DNA of 64,000 bases from Marinobacter koreensis (lineage in GTDB: Bacteria > Pseudomonadota > Gammaproteobacteria > Pseudomonadales > Oleiphilaceae), in NCBI RefSeq assembly GCF_023156285.1, contig NZ_JAKZAJ010000005.1, positions 298,500-362,499 on the forward strand, written 5' to 3'. The notes beneath the pieces were generated by a model that worked only from the letters and a program-made list of their open reading frames with translations, was not told where the DNA came from and did not search any database. Positions 8,981 to 16,574 of this stretch are shown piece after piece; within the stretch, counting starts at the first letter, position 1, and every line of letters begins with the position of its first letter. Made by a program: the position numbers and the translations under genes.

Positions 8981-9439
8981 TCACCGGCCGGGCCGGGTGT
9001 TTCGCTGTAGCCAGCGGTCGAGCTGGTCGGCGAACTCCTTTCGATCTCCCTGGCTGAAGGGGGCCGGCCCACCGGTGACCTGCCCCGCGCTGCGCATTTC
9101 TTCCATGAAGTTGCGCATTGCCAGACGCTGGCGAATATTTTCTTTTGTGAAGGCCTGGCCCCGGGGGTTGAAGACGTCGGCGCCTTTTTCAATGGCTTCG
9201 GCGGCCAGTGGAATGTCCTGGGTAATCACAAGATCACCTTTGCTCATCTGGTCCATGATTTCGTTGTCGGCGACATCGAAACCGTGGGGGACCTGCCAGC
9301 GGCTGATGTAGGGGCTGGGTGGGAGGTTAATGGCGTGGTTGGCGATGAAGGTGGTCTGGATTTGCCAGCGGGTGGCGGCGCGGCAGAGGATTTCCCGGAT
9401 GGGGACGGGGCAGGCATCGGCGTCGACCCAGATAGGCAT
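8981..9439 (-). CDS. yaiI: UPF0178 (YaiI/YqxD, DUF188) protein
   Basis: 152-residue protein of the UPF0178 family, related to PIN/NYN-type nuclease folds. It begins MPIWVDADACPVPIREIL, the family signature with two Asp residues that would be in the metal site, and continues with VTQDIPLAAEAIEKGADVFNPRG, another conserved block. Function is not established for the family. It is a single minus-strand gene with no obvious partner. Full length for the family (about 150). Confidence 0.92.
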   Translation of the reverse strand: MPIWVDADACPVPIREILCRAATRWQIQTTFIANHAINLPPSPYISRWQVPHGFDVADNEIMDQMSKGDLVITQDIPLAAEAIEKGADVFNPRGQAFTKENIRQRLAMRNFMEEMRSAGQVTGGPAPFSQGDRKEFADQLDRWLQRNTRPGR

Positions 9440-9617
9440 TTGGTGTTCCTTCAGTTTTGATTTCAGCTACCTAGAGTTTAACCGTTCTCCGATTGAGCCT
9501 GTTAGTCGTCAGCCGCGTATTTCTCTGTAGCCTGCGATGGTCGGAGCAGGGAGGCTCACCCCAGAGCCGCCTTAAACCTCAAGATAACTCCGCAACTGAA
9601 GGAGGGGGCACATTATA

Positions 9618-10199
9618 ATGATCAGGAAACTGGTTCTTGGCCTTACTCTCAGCATTATTGGCGTCGCGATTGCCGTGAAGGTCGCGGCCAGCGATGGTAA
9701 TGCTGTCGCCTGGCAGGCACTGCGGGACGGCGAGGCCATACTCATCCTCCGGCATGCTCTGGCTCCCGGAACCGGCGATCCCGCCAATTTCACATTGAAT
9801 GACTGCAGCACCCAACGAAACCTGAACGAAACCGGTCGGGAGCAGGCGCGGTCCTGGAAGCCGTTCCTGGCAGAACACGGAATTGAAGAGGCGCGGGTGT
9901 ATACCAGCCAGTGGTGCCGCACGCGGGATACGGCCTCGGAGATGGATGTGGGGGCGGTTTCGGACATGCCGTCGCTGAATTCCTTTTTCCAGAATCGTGG
10001 CGACCGATTGGCCCAGACTCGGGAGACGGTTGAGCAGGTGAACGCTTTGGGTCCGGGGTTGCCGGTGGTTCTGGTGTCGCATCAGGTGAATATCACCGCG
10101 TTGGCCGGTATCTATCCATCGTCGAATGAAGGCGTGATCCTGGCCTTGCCGTTGTCGGATGAGCCGTCGGTGCTGGCGCGGATCACGCCGGGGCCCTGA
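9618..10199 (+). CDS. Exported histidine-phosphatase superfamily protein
   Basis: 193-residue protein with an N-terminal hydrophobic signal segment (LVLGLTLSIIGVAIA) and a histidine phosphatase fold. The phosphate-pocket motif reads LRHAL, where the usual RHG has Gly replaced by Ala. Further motifs are NETGREQARSW, VYTSQWCRTRDTA (second Arg) and VLVSHQVNI (second catalytic His). The nucleophilic His, both Arg and the distal His are kept, so phosphatase activity is plausible. Substrate unknown; location is likely periplasmic. Confidence 0.82.
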   Translation: MIRKLVLGLTLSIIGVAIAVKVAASDGNAVAWQALRDGEAILILRHALAPGTGDPANFTLNDCSTQRNLNETGREQARSWKPFLAEHGIEEARVYTSQWCRTRDTASEMDVGAVSDMPSLNSFFQNRGDRLAQTRETVEQVNALGPGLPVVLVSHQVNITALAGIYPSSNEGVILALPLSDEPSVLARITPGP

Positions 10200-10221
10200 T
10201 GGAACCGGTGGGTCGGGATTC

Positions 10222-10230
10222 TGGTATAAT
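10222..10230 (+). promoter_or_regulatory. Extended -10 promoter of yjdM
   Basis: The 9-mer TGGTATAAT matches an extended -10 (TGnTATAAT) perfectly and lies 31 bases before the yjdM start. No good -35 is seen at 17 bases upstream, as is usual for extended -10 promoters. Confidence 0.65.
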
Positions 10231-10261
10231 CCCGTTTCCATCTAATTAACAGGAAATGATA

Positions 10262-10600
10262 ATGTCGCAGCTTCCTCCCTGCCCCGAGTGCAATTCCGAG
10301 TACACCTATGAAGACGGTGTGCAGTTGATCTGTCCTGAATGCGGGCACGAGTGGTCCGAGGCCGAACAGACAGAGGCCGAGGCGGGCAAGGTGATTCGCG
10401 ATGCCAATGGCAATGAACTGCAGGACGGTGATTCGGTCACTGTCATCAAGGACCTGAAGGTAAAGGGCTCCAGCTCGGTGGTGAAGGTTGGCACCAAGGT
10501 AAAGAACATTCGCCTGGTCGAGGGTGATCACGACATTGATTGCAAGATCGATGGGATTGGTGCTATGAAGCTGAAATCGGAGTTCGTCAAAAAGGCCTGA
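10262..10600 (+). CDS. yjdM: Zinc-ribbon protein YjdM (PhnA family)
   Basis: 112-residue protein matching YjdM/PhnA: an N-terminal zinc ribbon ([13 protein letters not shown], then CPECGHEW) and a C-terminal SH3-like domain ([17 protein letters not shown], then [21 protein letters not shown]). Although long named after phosphonate use, the family's cellular role is not settled. The start at 10262 has AGGA at 10251-10254 with good spacing and gives almost exactly the E. coli length; an ATG at 10256 is too close to that site. An extended -10 promoter lies upstream. Confidence 0.93.
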   Translation: MSQLPPCPECNSEYTYEDGVQLICPECGHEWSEAEQTEAEAGKVIRDANGNELQDGDSVTVIKDLKVKGSSSVVKVGTKVKNIRLVEGDHDIDCKIDGIGAMKLKSEFVKKA

Positions 10601-10638
10601 TCCGGCCGCCAGGATCGGCAGCTCAATGGGAGGAGCCA

Positions 10639-11154
10639 ATGCCAGAGAAGAATGACAGCGAGCCAGCGGCTTCAGGTTCTTCGGAGGATAAGCATGAGTT
10701 GCACCAGGAGTTGCCGATTGATTTCCCGGATCCGTTTTTCCGGGGACTGCATCACGTCATCCGCTTTGCCATTCGGGTTCTCGCGGTTCTGATGGTGGCG
10801 GTCATTCTCTGGGGCGTGGGGGATGTCATCTATATCATCTATGAACGCCTCCTGACGCCACCTCATTTCCTGCTGAACATCAACGATATTTTCTACACTT
10901 TCGGCGCGTTTATGGCGGTGCTGATTGCTGTGGAGATTTTCATCAATATCCGCCTGTACCTGGGTACGAATATTTTTCCGGTCCAGCTGGTGGTTGCCAC
11001 CGCGCTGATGGCTATCGCGCGGAAGGTCATTGTTCTCGACTTCAACACGCTCACTCCCATGTATCTGATCGGGATCGCGGCCACCACGCTGGCCCTGGGC
11101 GTCAGTTATTGGTTGCTCAGGCAACGGGGCGGCACTCAGGAATGGGAGGACTGA
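10639..11154 (+). CDS. psiE: PsiE-family phosphate-starvation-inducible membrane protein
   Basis: 171-residue membrane protein with four hydrophobic segments and an acidic N-terminal tail. The sequence between segments, with LLTPPHFLLNINDIF, and the C-terminal half, with FINIRLYLGT and RKVIVLDFN, are typical of PsiE. PsiE is induced by phosphate starvation in enterobacteria, but its function is unknown. The ATG at 10639 follows GGGAGGAG; a longer ORF upstream overlaps yjdM and is not needed. Its stop overlaps the 3' end of the convergent EamA gene by 19 bases. Confidence 0.88.
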   Translation: MPEKNDSEPAASGSSEDKHELHQELPIDFPDPFFRGLHHVIRFAIRVLAVLMVAVILWGVGDVIYIIYERLLTPPHFLLNINDIFYTFGAFMAVLIAVEIFINIRLYLGTNIFPVQLVVATALMAIARKVIVLDFNTLTPMYLIGIAATTLALGVSYWLLRQRGGTQEWED

Positions 11155-12110
11155 CGGCCTTTCTCCGCGGGATTAGGGCGGGACAACGAGCCAGTGTCTG
11201 CTTCGGCACGGATCGGGGCTTTGTTGGCGAGGCGTAAGCCAGCAAAGACGACCAGAACGCCTAGCCAGATGGTTGCAGCGTAATCTTCCCGGAACCAGAC
11301 AACGCCGATAATCAGGCCGAATATCGCGGCCACGCTGCCGAGCTGGCTGAAGAAAACAGGCGTGGCCCGTTTCTGTATTTCAAAGGCGCAGAGATAGGCC
11401 AACGCGGTCACTCCCCCCTGTAGAACAACCACTTTCCACAGATCCCGGTCAAATTCCGCCGACAGAAGTGGCGTTTGAGCGCTTTTTGCATACACGCCCA
11501 GTATCACCGCACAGGTGAGCAGAGTTCCGGCGGCGAGTGTTATCGGTGAGGTGTGTGCCGGCCACGCCACGGAACGGTAGACGTTGCCAATCGACAGCGC
11601 TAACGGTATCAGCAGACCGAGCGCATACCAGTAGACCGGTGATTCGCTCATTCCTGAATGGCGCTGAATGATGATCCACGCACAGGCAAGGACCGCAATG
11701 GTCAAACCTGTCAGCCTCCGCCAATTGTTCTTTTCCAGTCCTATCGCAATTGACATCACGAACGTGAATATCGGTGGAAGGGCATACATGATGCCGGTGA
11801 AGCCGGTGCCCAACCTGTTCACCAGATAGAAGGCGATGACATTCGGTAGGGCAATTCCGGTGAGGCCGCTGATCAGAAAATAGATGACCAGTGGTTTATG
11901 GACCATCGGCCGGAGTGAGTGGCTTCGGCCAAGCAGGAGCAACCCGGCAATCAGTGTCTGCCAGAACGCGTAGGTGATCGGAGGCATGCCCTGTGCTGTG
12001 GCGGTCTTTGAAAGTGCCAGCATCAGCGCGATCAGGAATCCGTTGGCCAGTAGCAGGCACCATAGCGTGGTGCCGGGAGATAGGACGAGTCCGGGGGGAA
12101 ATCGGGTCAT
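11136..12110 (-). CDS. EamA/DMT-superfamily transporter
   Basis: 324-residue inner-membrane protein with ten hydrophobic segments arranged as two EamA repeats, the drug/metabolite transporter layout. Recognisable pieces are FWQTLIAGLLLL in the first repeat and LGSVAAIFGLIIGVVWFREDY in the second, the latter a common EamA ending. Substrate cannot be read from sequence; many members export amino acids or metabolites. The ATG at 12110 sits 9 bases after CGGAGG; two further in-frame ATGs upstream (12116, 12131) are less well placed. It is divergent from a LysR regulator that probably controls it. Confidence 0.85.
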   Translation of the reverse strand: MTRFPPGLVLSPGTTLWCLLLANGFLIALMLALSKTATAQGMPPITYAFWQTLIAGLLLLGRSHSLRPMVHKPLVIYFLISGLTGIALPNVIAFYLVNRLGTGFTGIMYALPPIFTFVMSIAIGLEKNNWRRLTGLTIAVLACAWIIIQRHSGMSESPVYWYALGLLIPLALSIGNVYRSVAWPAHTSPITLAAGTLLTCAVILGVYAKSAQTPLLSAEFDRDLWKVVVLQGGVTALAYLCAFEIQKRATPVFFSQLGSVAAIFGLIIGVVWFREDYAATIWLGVLVVFAGLRLANKAPIRAEADTGSLSRPNPAEKGRQSSHS

Positions 12111-12236
12111 GGGCATTGGCCTCCGATGCATCGGTTACAAAGGGTCTGCGTAAAAGTGTGCATGAGGCGACAGAATTGATAATTGAATGGGATCGAACAA
12201 TACTGATTCCGAATTGGAATGAATCAGGAGAGGACG

Positions 12237-13133
12237 TTGGCTACCGACAAGCTGGTTGCCATGAGGATCTTTCGGCGAGTCGCAGAGCTGGGGAGTTTTA
12301 CCCGGGCTGCGGACGATCTTGAGATTACCGCTGCGACCGTCAGCAAACACATCGCATTTCTGGAGCGAGACATTGAAACCCGGTTGATCAACCGGACCAC
12401 GCGACGAATGAATCTGACCGATGCAGGTGTGGCGTTTCTGGAGCGTACCCAGTCACTGCTGGATGGTCTGGAAGAGGCAGAGCTGGAGGCAAGAGGGCTT
12501 CAGGCGGAGTTGCGGGGCACGATCCGGATCAACGTGCCCGTGTCCTTTGGCCTGACCCACATAACCCGGGCGATTGATGGGTTTTTGCAAAAACACCCGA
12601 AAATCCGGATCGACGTTCAGTTCAATGATCGCATGGTTGACCTGGTGGAGCAGGGTGTCGATATTGCAATACGGGTGCGTAGCCAGCTCGCGGACTCAAG
12701 CCTGCGTGCCAGGCCGCTTCGCAAGTCCCGAAACGTTGTCTGTGCATCTCCGGACTACCTGGCCGATGCCCCGGAGATTGCGACACCGGGTGATCTCGCC
12801 CGGCATAATTGTTTGGTGTTCGCGCTCCATGACCGGCCCAACGTTTGGGAACTGGGCGACGAAACAGTGACAGTGAGCGGCAATTACCGGACGGACAGCA
12901 GTCTGGCCATCCGCCAAAGTCTGTTGAGTGGTCTTGGTGTGGGGTTGTTACCACGATTCCTCGTGCAAGAGGATATCGATGGCGGGGTACTGGTGCCCTT
13001 GCTCAGCGATTACCCGCCCCGAAGCTATACCATCTTTGCATTGTTCCCGCCTGGGCGGATGCAGTCGAGTAAAGTCAGGATGCTGGTGGAACACCTGGAT
13101 GAGCATCTGGGGAACAGACCGTATTGGGAGTAA
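12237..13133 (+). CDS. LysR-family transcriptional regulator
   Basis: 298-residue LysR-type regulator. The N-terminal winged helix-turn-helix covers about residues 6-65 (FRRVAELGSFTRAADDLEIT, then ATVSKHIAFLERDIETRLINRTTR), followed by a substrate-binding domain. It belongs to the CrgA-like group with LVEQGVDIAIRV. The likely start is a TTG at 12237 right after CAGGAGAGG; an ATG at 12219 would translate that site. Because it diverges from the EamA transporter across about 126 bases, it most likely regulates that transporter in response to its substrate. Confidence 0.88.
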   Translation: MATDKLVAMRIFRRVAELGSFTRAADDLEITAATVSKHIAFLERDIETRLINRTTRRMNLTDAGVAFLERTQSLLDGLEEAELEARGLQAELRGTIRINVPVSFGLTHITRAIDGFLQKHPKIRIDVQFNDRMVDLVEQGVDIAIRVRSQLADSSLRARPLRKSRNVVCASPDYLADAPEIATPGDLARHNCLVFALHDRPNVWELGDETVTVSGNYRTDSSLAIRQSLLSGLGVGLLPRFLVQEDIDGGVLVPLLSDYPPRSYTIFALFPPGRMQSSKVRMLVEHLDEHLGNRPYWE

Positions 13134-13259
13134 GCGGCCGTCGTTGAATGACTACGATCACTGATTATTTCTGAAACCGAAAAAGTATCCTTCTGTACTG
13201 GCTGTTTTATCGTGTTGTCGGGTCTCATAGATTGGTATCTCCACCATGGGAGATCGTTT

Positions 13260-13886
13260 ATGAACCTACACGCAGCTCTGGACTGGCGATATGCGGTCCG
13301 TGAATTTTCATCCGAAAAGCTCGATTGGCAAACCGTTGATACACTGATTGATGCAACGCGCAAGAGTGCATCTTCCTATGGACTGCAGCCCTATCGACTG
13401 ATCGTGATTGAATCGGAATCCGTGCGGCAACATCTGTTGCCCCATTCGTATGGTCAGCAGAAAGTGCTGGATTGTTCTCATCTGGTGGTTCTGGCCGCCG
13501 AAACGGAGATAGGGAACGCCACGGTCGATCGCTATGTCGACCGATTCCAGCGGGTCAGAGGGGTGCCCTATGACGATATCGCCGGTTATGCCGGGCACAT
13601 GAAGGAGGCCCTGGCCGGTAAGACGAGCCGCGAGAAGCGGGAATGGGCGCATCAGCAGGCGTATATTGCGCTCGGCACGCTGCTGACGGCGGCGGCTGTG
13701 CTCCGGATAGACAGCTGCCCGATGACTGGTTTCGATCGCCTTGCCTATGACGACGTCCTGGGACTGGCCGAGCTGGGGCTTGAGACTTCCGCTATTGTGG
13801 CTCTGGGGCATCGCAGCCCGCAGGATGTCAGCGCTGGGCTGGCAAAGGTGCGTTTTGATGACGCGGATATGGTCATTCGGTTGTAG
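13260..13886 (+). CDS. Nitroreductase-family flavoprotein
   Basis: 208-residue FMN-dependent nitroreductase-family enzyme. The start of the fold is visible as RYAVREFSSEKL (the family's R-R/S-x-R FMN phosphate contact) and SASSYGLQPYRLIVI, then the dimer-interface region and PMTGFDRLAYDDVL near the end. Members reduce nitroaromatics or quinones using NAD(P)H. I use the ATG at 13260, preceded by GGGAGA; an earlier TTG at 13212 would add an unrelated 16-residue leader. Monocistronic; the next plus-strand sequence is a gene remnant. Confidence 0.88.
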   Translation: MNLHAALDWRYAVREFSSEKLDWQTVDTLIDATRKSASSYGLQPYRLIVIESESVRQHLLPHSYGQQKVLDCSHLVVLAAETEIGNATVDRYVDRFQRVRGVPYDDIAGYAGHMKEALAGKTSREKREWAHQQAYIALGTLLTAAAVLRIDSCPMTGFDRLAYDDVLGLAELGLETSAIVALGHRSPQDVSAGLAKVRFDDADMVIRL

Positions 13887-13940
13887 CAGGAAGACAGGTT
13901 GAGTCTCAACTGAAAGTCAGGGACAAAGAGGTCCACAACA

Positions 13941-14036
13941 ATGAAAGTATGTATCGTCGGCGCCGCTGGGAAACTGGGTAAGTATATGGTTCAAGCGCAC
14001 GGGCCTTCATCCTCCGCTGGACTTGGGAGCGCCTGA
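13941..14036 (+). pseudogene. 5' remnant of an NAD(P)-dependent oxidoreductase/epimerase
   Basis: A ribosome-binding site (AAAGAGG, 13925-13931) and an ATG start an ORF with a textbook Rossmann beginning, MKVCIVGAAGKLGKYMVQ, holding the GxxGxxG motif. Resemblance to the start of Rossmann epimerase-type oxidoreductases stops at about residue 19, near base 13998, and the frame ends at 14036 after 31 residues. A normal family member is over 200 residues. This is a truncated gene whose body has been deleted or replaced by unrelated sequence. The family assignment rests on few residues. Confidence 0.7.
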
Positions 14037-14274
14037 CCCTGTGAAAGATGACCATCTTGATGCATGGCTCGAAGCCATTCCCGATGTCCGGGACGGTCTG
14101 ACTCGTACAGAGCGGATCATTCTTCACGTGTTGAATGAAACCCAGAAAGAGCTCAAGGGCCGGAACGTGCCGACCGTCATGCTCTACGGCCGGGTGCTGG
14201 AATACGTGAACATCAGTGAAGAGGATCTGCATCTCTATCTGGACCGGCTGGGGGTCAAAGGCGACGGCCGTTAG
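14023..14274 (+). CDS. Small unidentified protein, possibly a C-terminal fragment
   Basis: Acidic, helical 83-residue reading frame from a TTG at 14023; a GTG at 14041 would give 77 residues. The sequence DGLTRTERIILHVLNETQ followed by an ISEEDLHLYLDRLG end looks like a small winged-helix-type module. No clear ribosome-binding site precedes either start. The frame is open upstream to near 13993, reading TGLHPPLDLG before the first start. It may therefore be the tail of a larger protein whose front was lost at the same junction that truncated the epimerase gene. It overlaps mtfA by 4 bases. Confidence 0.5.
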   Translation: MGAPDPVKDDHLDAWLEAIPDVRDGLTRTERIILHVLNETQKELKGRNVPTVMLYGRVLEYVNISEEDLHLYLDRLGVKGDGR

Positions 14275-15092
14275 CGGGCGTGGAGCGGATCAAGCCGGTA
14301 GTAGTCTTTCAGTGCCTCGTACACCTCTGCCTGTTCCCTGTGCAGATGTTCCGGTTGCTGGAAAAAGGCTTCGGTGAGCACCGCGAAAAACTCGGCCGGT
14401 TCCGTGGCGCCATAGGGGTCGAGCCAGGGTTTGTGGTGGTGCTCAATGGTGTTCTGAAGGTTCTCATAGGCCCGGCTCATGGTCTGTTGCCAATGCCGTG
14501 CCTGTTCCCCGCTCAGTGGCGGTGCGCCATCAGCTGATCCGTCCAGATAGTCCAGCTGGTGGGCGAACTCGTGGAGGATCACGTTGTGAGGGCTATGGTG
14601 GTTGTTAGCCGCCTGTTCGCACTGACTCCATGCCAGCACCACCTGTCCATGGCTTGATGCCTCTCCGGCCCGGATTTCCTCGCTTTCGTGAACAATCATG
14701 CCATGCTCCCAGGCATGCCGGACCCGGTACACATCCGGATACATCAGAATGCTCCGGATATCATCGTAATAGGAGAAAGGGCGCGTCAGGATGAGCAGGC
14801 AGGCGTGGCCGGCGACCGTCAGACGAACCCGTTCGTCCACCTCGAAACCGTCACAGCCGTAGAAGTCCTTTTCCGAGAGGAACAGCTGGACCCGTTGTTC
14901 AAAGGGGGCACGTTGTTCCGGCCGAAGCCGGCTGTAATAGGGCACCTGCTCTTTGAGGAGTGTGCGCCAGCGTTCGGGGAATGCCTGCTCGAGTTCCCGG
15001 TTGCGGCGCCAGTTGCGGTAGAAAAACAGGTAGAACACGGATGCCGCGATCAGGACGATGGAAAAGAGAGCAAAGGTCAGGGCTGAAGACAT
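14271..15092 (-). CDS. mtfA: MtfA-type zinc metallopeptidase (M90)
   Basis: 273-residue zinc peptidase of the MtfA family. A single N-terminal membrane segment (ALTFALFSIVLIAASVFYLF) is followed by the soluble peptidase with the zinc motif HEFAHQLDYLDG (HExxH-like, near residue 181) and a downstream Glu in EPAEFFAVLTEAFF. In enterobacteria MtfA binds the repressor Mlc and so influences glucose PTS genes; whether that holds here is unknown. The ATG at 15092 has AGGA five bases upstream and is preferred over a GTG at 15107. Confidence 0.9.
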   Translation of the reverse strand: MSSALTFALFSIVLIAASVFYLFFYRNWRRNRELEQAFPERWRTLLKEQVPYYSRLRPEQRAPFEQRVQLFLSEKDFYGCDGFEVDERVRLTVAGHACLLILTRPFSYYDDIRSILMYPDVYRVRHAWEHGMIVHESEEIRAGEASSHGQVVLAWSQCEQAANNHHSPHNVILHEFAHQLDYLDGSADGAPPLSGEQARHWQQTMSRAYENLQNTIEHHHKPWLDPYGATEPAEFFAVLTEAFFQQPEHLHREQAEVYEALKDYYRLDPLHAR

Positions 15093-15215
15093 AACGTTCC
15101 TGTTCACACACGGCGGTTTGTGGAATGATCATACCGGAATCCACGATCTCCGACAGGAACGGGTGTGCCGTCTGCCGGATCAAACTTGTTGAAAAAAAAC
15201 ATTGGGAGTTGCCTC

Positions 15216-15671
15216 ATGAGCCTTGCCATCGCATTGCACGTTCTGTCCGCCGTGATCTGGGTGGGCGGTATGTTTTACGCTTACATGGCCATGCGACCGG
15301 CGGTGGTGGAAGTGATCGATGCGTCCCAGAGAGGGGTGCTCTGGTGCCACACCCTGTCCCGGTTCTTCAAATGGGTCTGGCTGGCCATTGTTCTGTTGCT
15401 GGCGACCGGTTACTGGATGATCTTCAATGTTTTCGGCGGCATGGCTGGCGCCGGCTGGCACATTCACGCCATGCAGGGGCTGGGCATTGTCATGATGCTG
15501 CTGTTCTTCCATGTCTATTTTGCGCCTTTTAACCGCTTGAAAAAGGCCGTGGCCAATCAGGATCCTCAGGAAGGTGGTCGCCAGGTTGCCCAGATCCGTA
15601 AGCTGGTGGCGGTTAACCTGGTGCTTGGCCTGATCGTTGTTGTGATTGGTGCCGCAGGTCGCTATCTCTAA
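15216..15671 (+). CDS. CopD-domain integral membrane protein
   Basis: 151-residue membrane protein with four hydrophobic segments and a CopD-like layout. It begins with LAIALHVLSAVIWVGGMFYAYMA, includes histidines in LHVLSAVIW and WHIHAMQ, and has a charged loop (FNRLKKAVANQD). CopD-domain proteins are tied to copper uptake or haem-linked membrane functions; stand-alone versions like this are not characterised. The start at 15216 follows GGGAG. It lies 36 bases before the DUF6544-like gene and may share its transcript. Confidence 0.8.
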   Translation: MSLAIALHVLSAVIWVGGMFYAYMAMRPAVVEVIDASQRGVLWCHTLSRFFKWVWLAIVLLLATGYWMIFNVFGGMAGAGWHIHAMQGLGIVMMLLFFHVYFAPFNRLKKAVANQDPQEGGRQVAQIRKLVAVNLVLGLIVVVIGAAGRYL

Positions 15672-15707
15672 CGATTTCGACGCCTGGGCTCCGGGACAGG
15701 GAGTGTC

Positions 15708-16574
15708 ATGCTCCAGCTTATTCTTCTCTGCCTTTTTCTCTTTGCTCTGAGCCTGTTCGGTGGGCTTGGGGTATTGCGGTATTCCGAGAGACGGGCCGAA
15801 GAACGAGCCGTCGACGACATGGCACAAACACAACCCCGGGAACCGGCTTACTTTGATCCGGCCCTGGTTGATCATCTGCCCGAGCCCGCTCGACGCTTTT
15901 TCCATTATGCGATCAAACCGGGGGCGCGTCTTTTCACCGTAGCTCGCCTGACCATGACGGGAAAGTTCGGGATGGGCAGCCGGGATAAGCCCGATTATCT
16001 GCCGATGTCTGCCAGGCAGGTTCTCGCGATGCCCACCGGTTTTGTCTGGGCCATGCGGGCCCGACGTGGCTTGATGACGATTTCCGGTTCAGACAGTGAT
16101 CGTTGGACCCGTTTCTGGCTGATGGGCTTTATCCCGGTTGCGCGAATGGGTGGAACGCACGATCACGCCTTGTCGGCATTCGGTCGTTACGTGGCGGAGG
16201 CTGTGTTCTGGACGCCGGCCGCCGTGCTACCCGGACCGAACGTCCGGTGGGAGCTGGTGGATGTCGACACGGCGCGGGTGACGGTGCGACACCAGGGACT
16301 TTCCCAGTCAGTGGATGTCACCGTGGCTCCGGACGGTCAACCCGTTCAGGTTCGGCTTGATCGCTGGAGCAATGCCAATCCGGATCGGGAGTACCGCTGG
16401 CAGCCGTTTGGCGGCTACCTTTCGGCCTTCAGGGAAGTAGAAGGATTCCGGCTCCCCCACCATGTTGAAGCGGGTAACTTTTTCGGCACCGACCGATACT
16501 TCCCGTTTTTTGTGGTGGATGTGGGGCAAATCCGTTTCCAGCCACTCACTGACGGGCAATCCCCAACCGTTTGA
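15708..16574 (+). CDS. DUF6544-like (formerly DUF6920) membrane-anchored protein
   Basis: 288-residue protein with one N-terminal membrane helix (LQLILLCLFLFALSLFGGLGVL) and a long soluble region. The stretch LPEPARRFFHYAIKPGA and the later RLTMTGKFGMGS and FGGYLSAFREVEGFRLPHHVEAG are typical of DUF6544-type proteins as I recall them. No catalytic motif is visible and function is unknown. The last 29 bases overlap the 3' end of the convergent norR. Confidence 0.7.
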   Translation: MLQLILLCLFLFALSLFGGLGVLRYSERRAEERAVDDMAQTQPREPAYFDPALVDHLPEPARRFFHYAIKPGARLFTVARLTMTGKFGMGSRDKPDYLPMSARQVLAMPTGFVWAMRARRGLMTISGSDSDRWTRFWLMGFIPVARMGGTHDHALSAFGRYVAEAVFWTPAAVLPGPNVRWELVDVDTARVTVRHQGLSQSVDVTVAPDGQPVQVRLDRWSNANPDREYRWQPFGGYLSAFREVEGFRLPHHVEAGNFFGTDRYFPFFVVDVGQIRFQPLTDGQSPTV

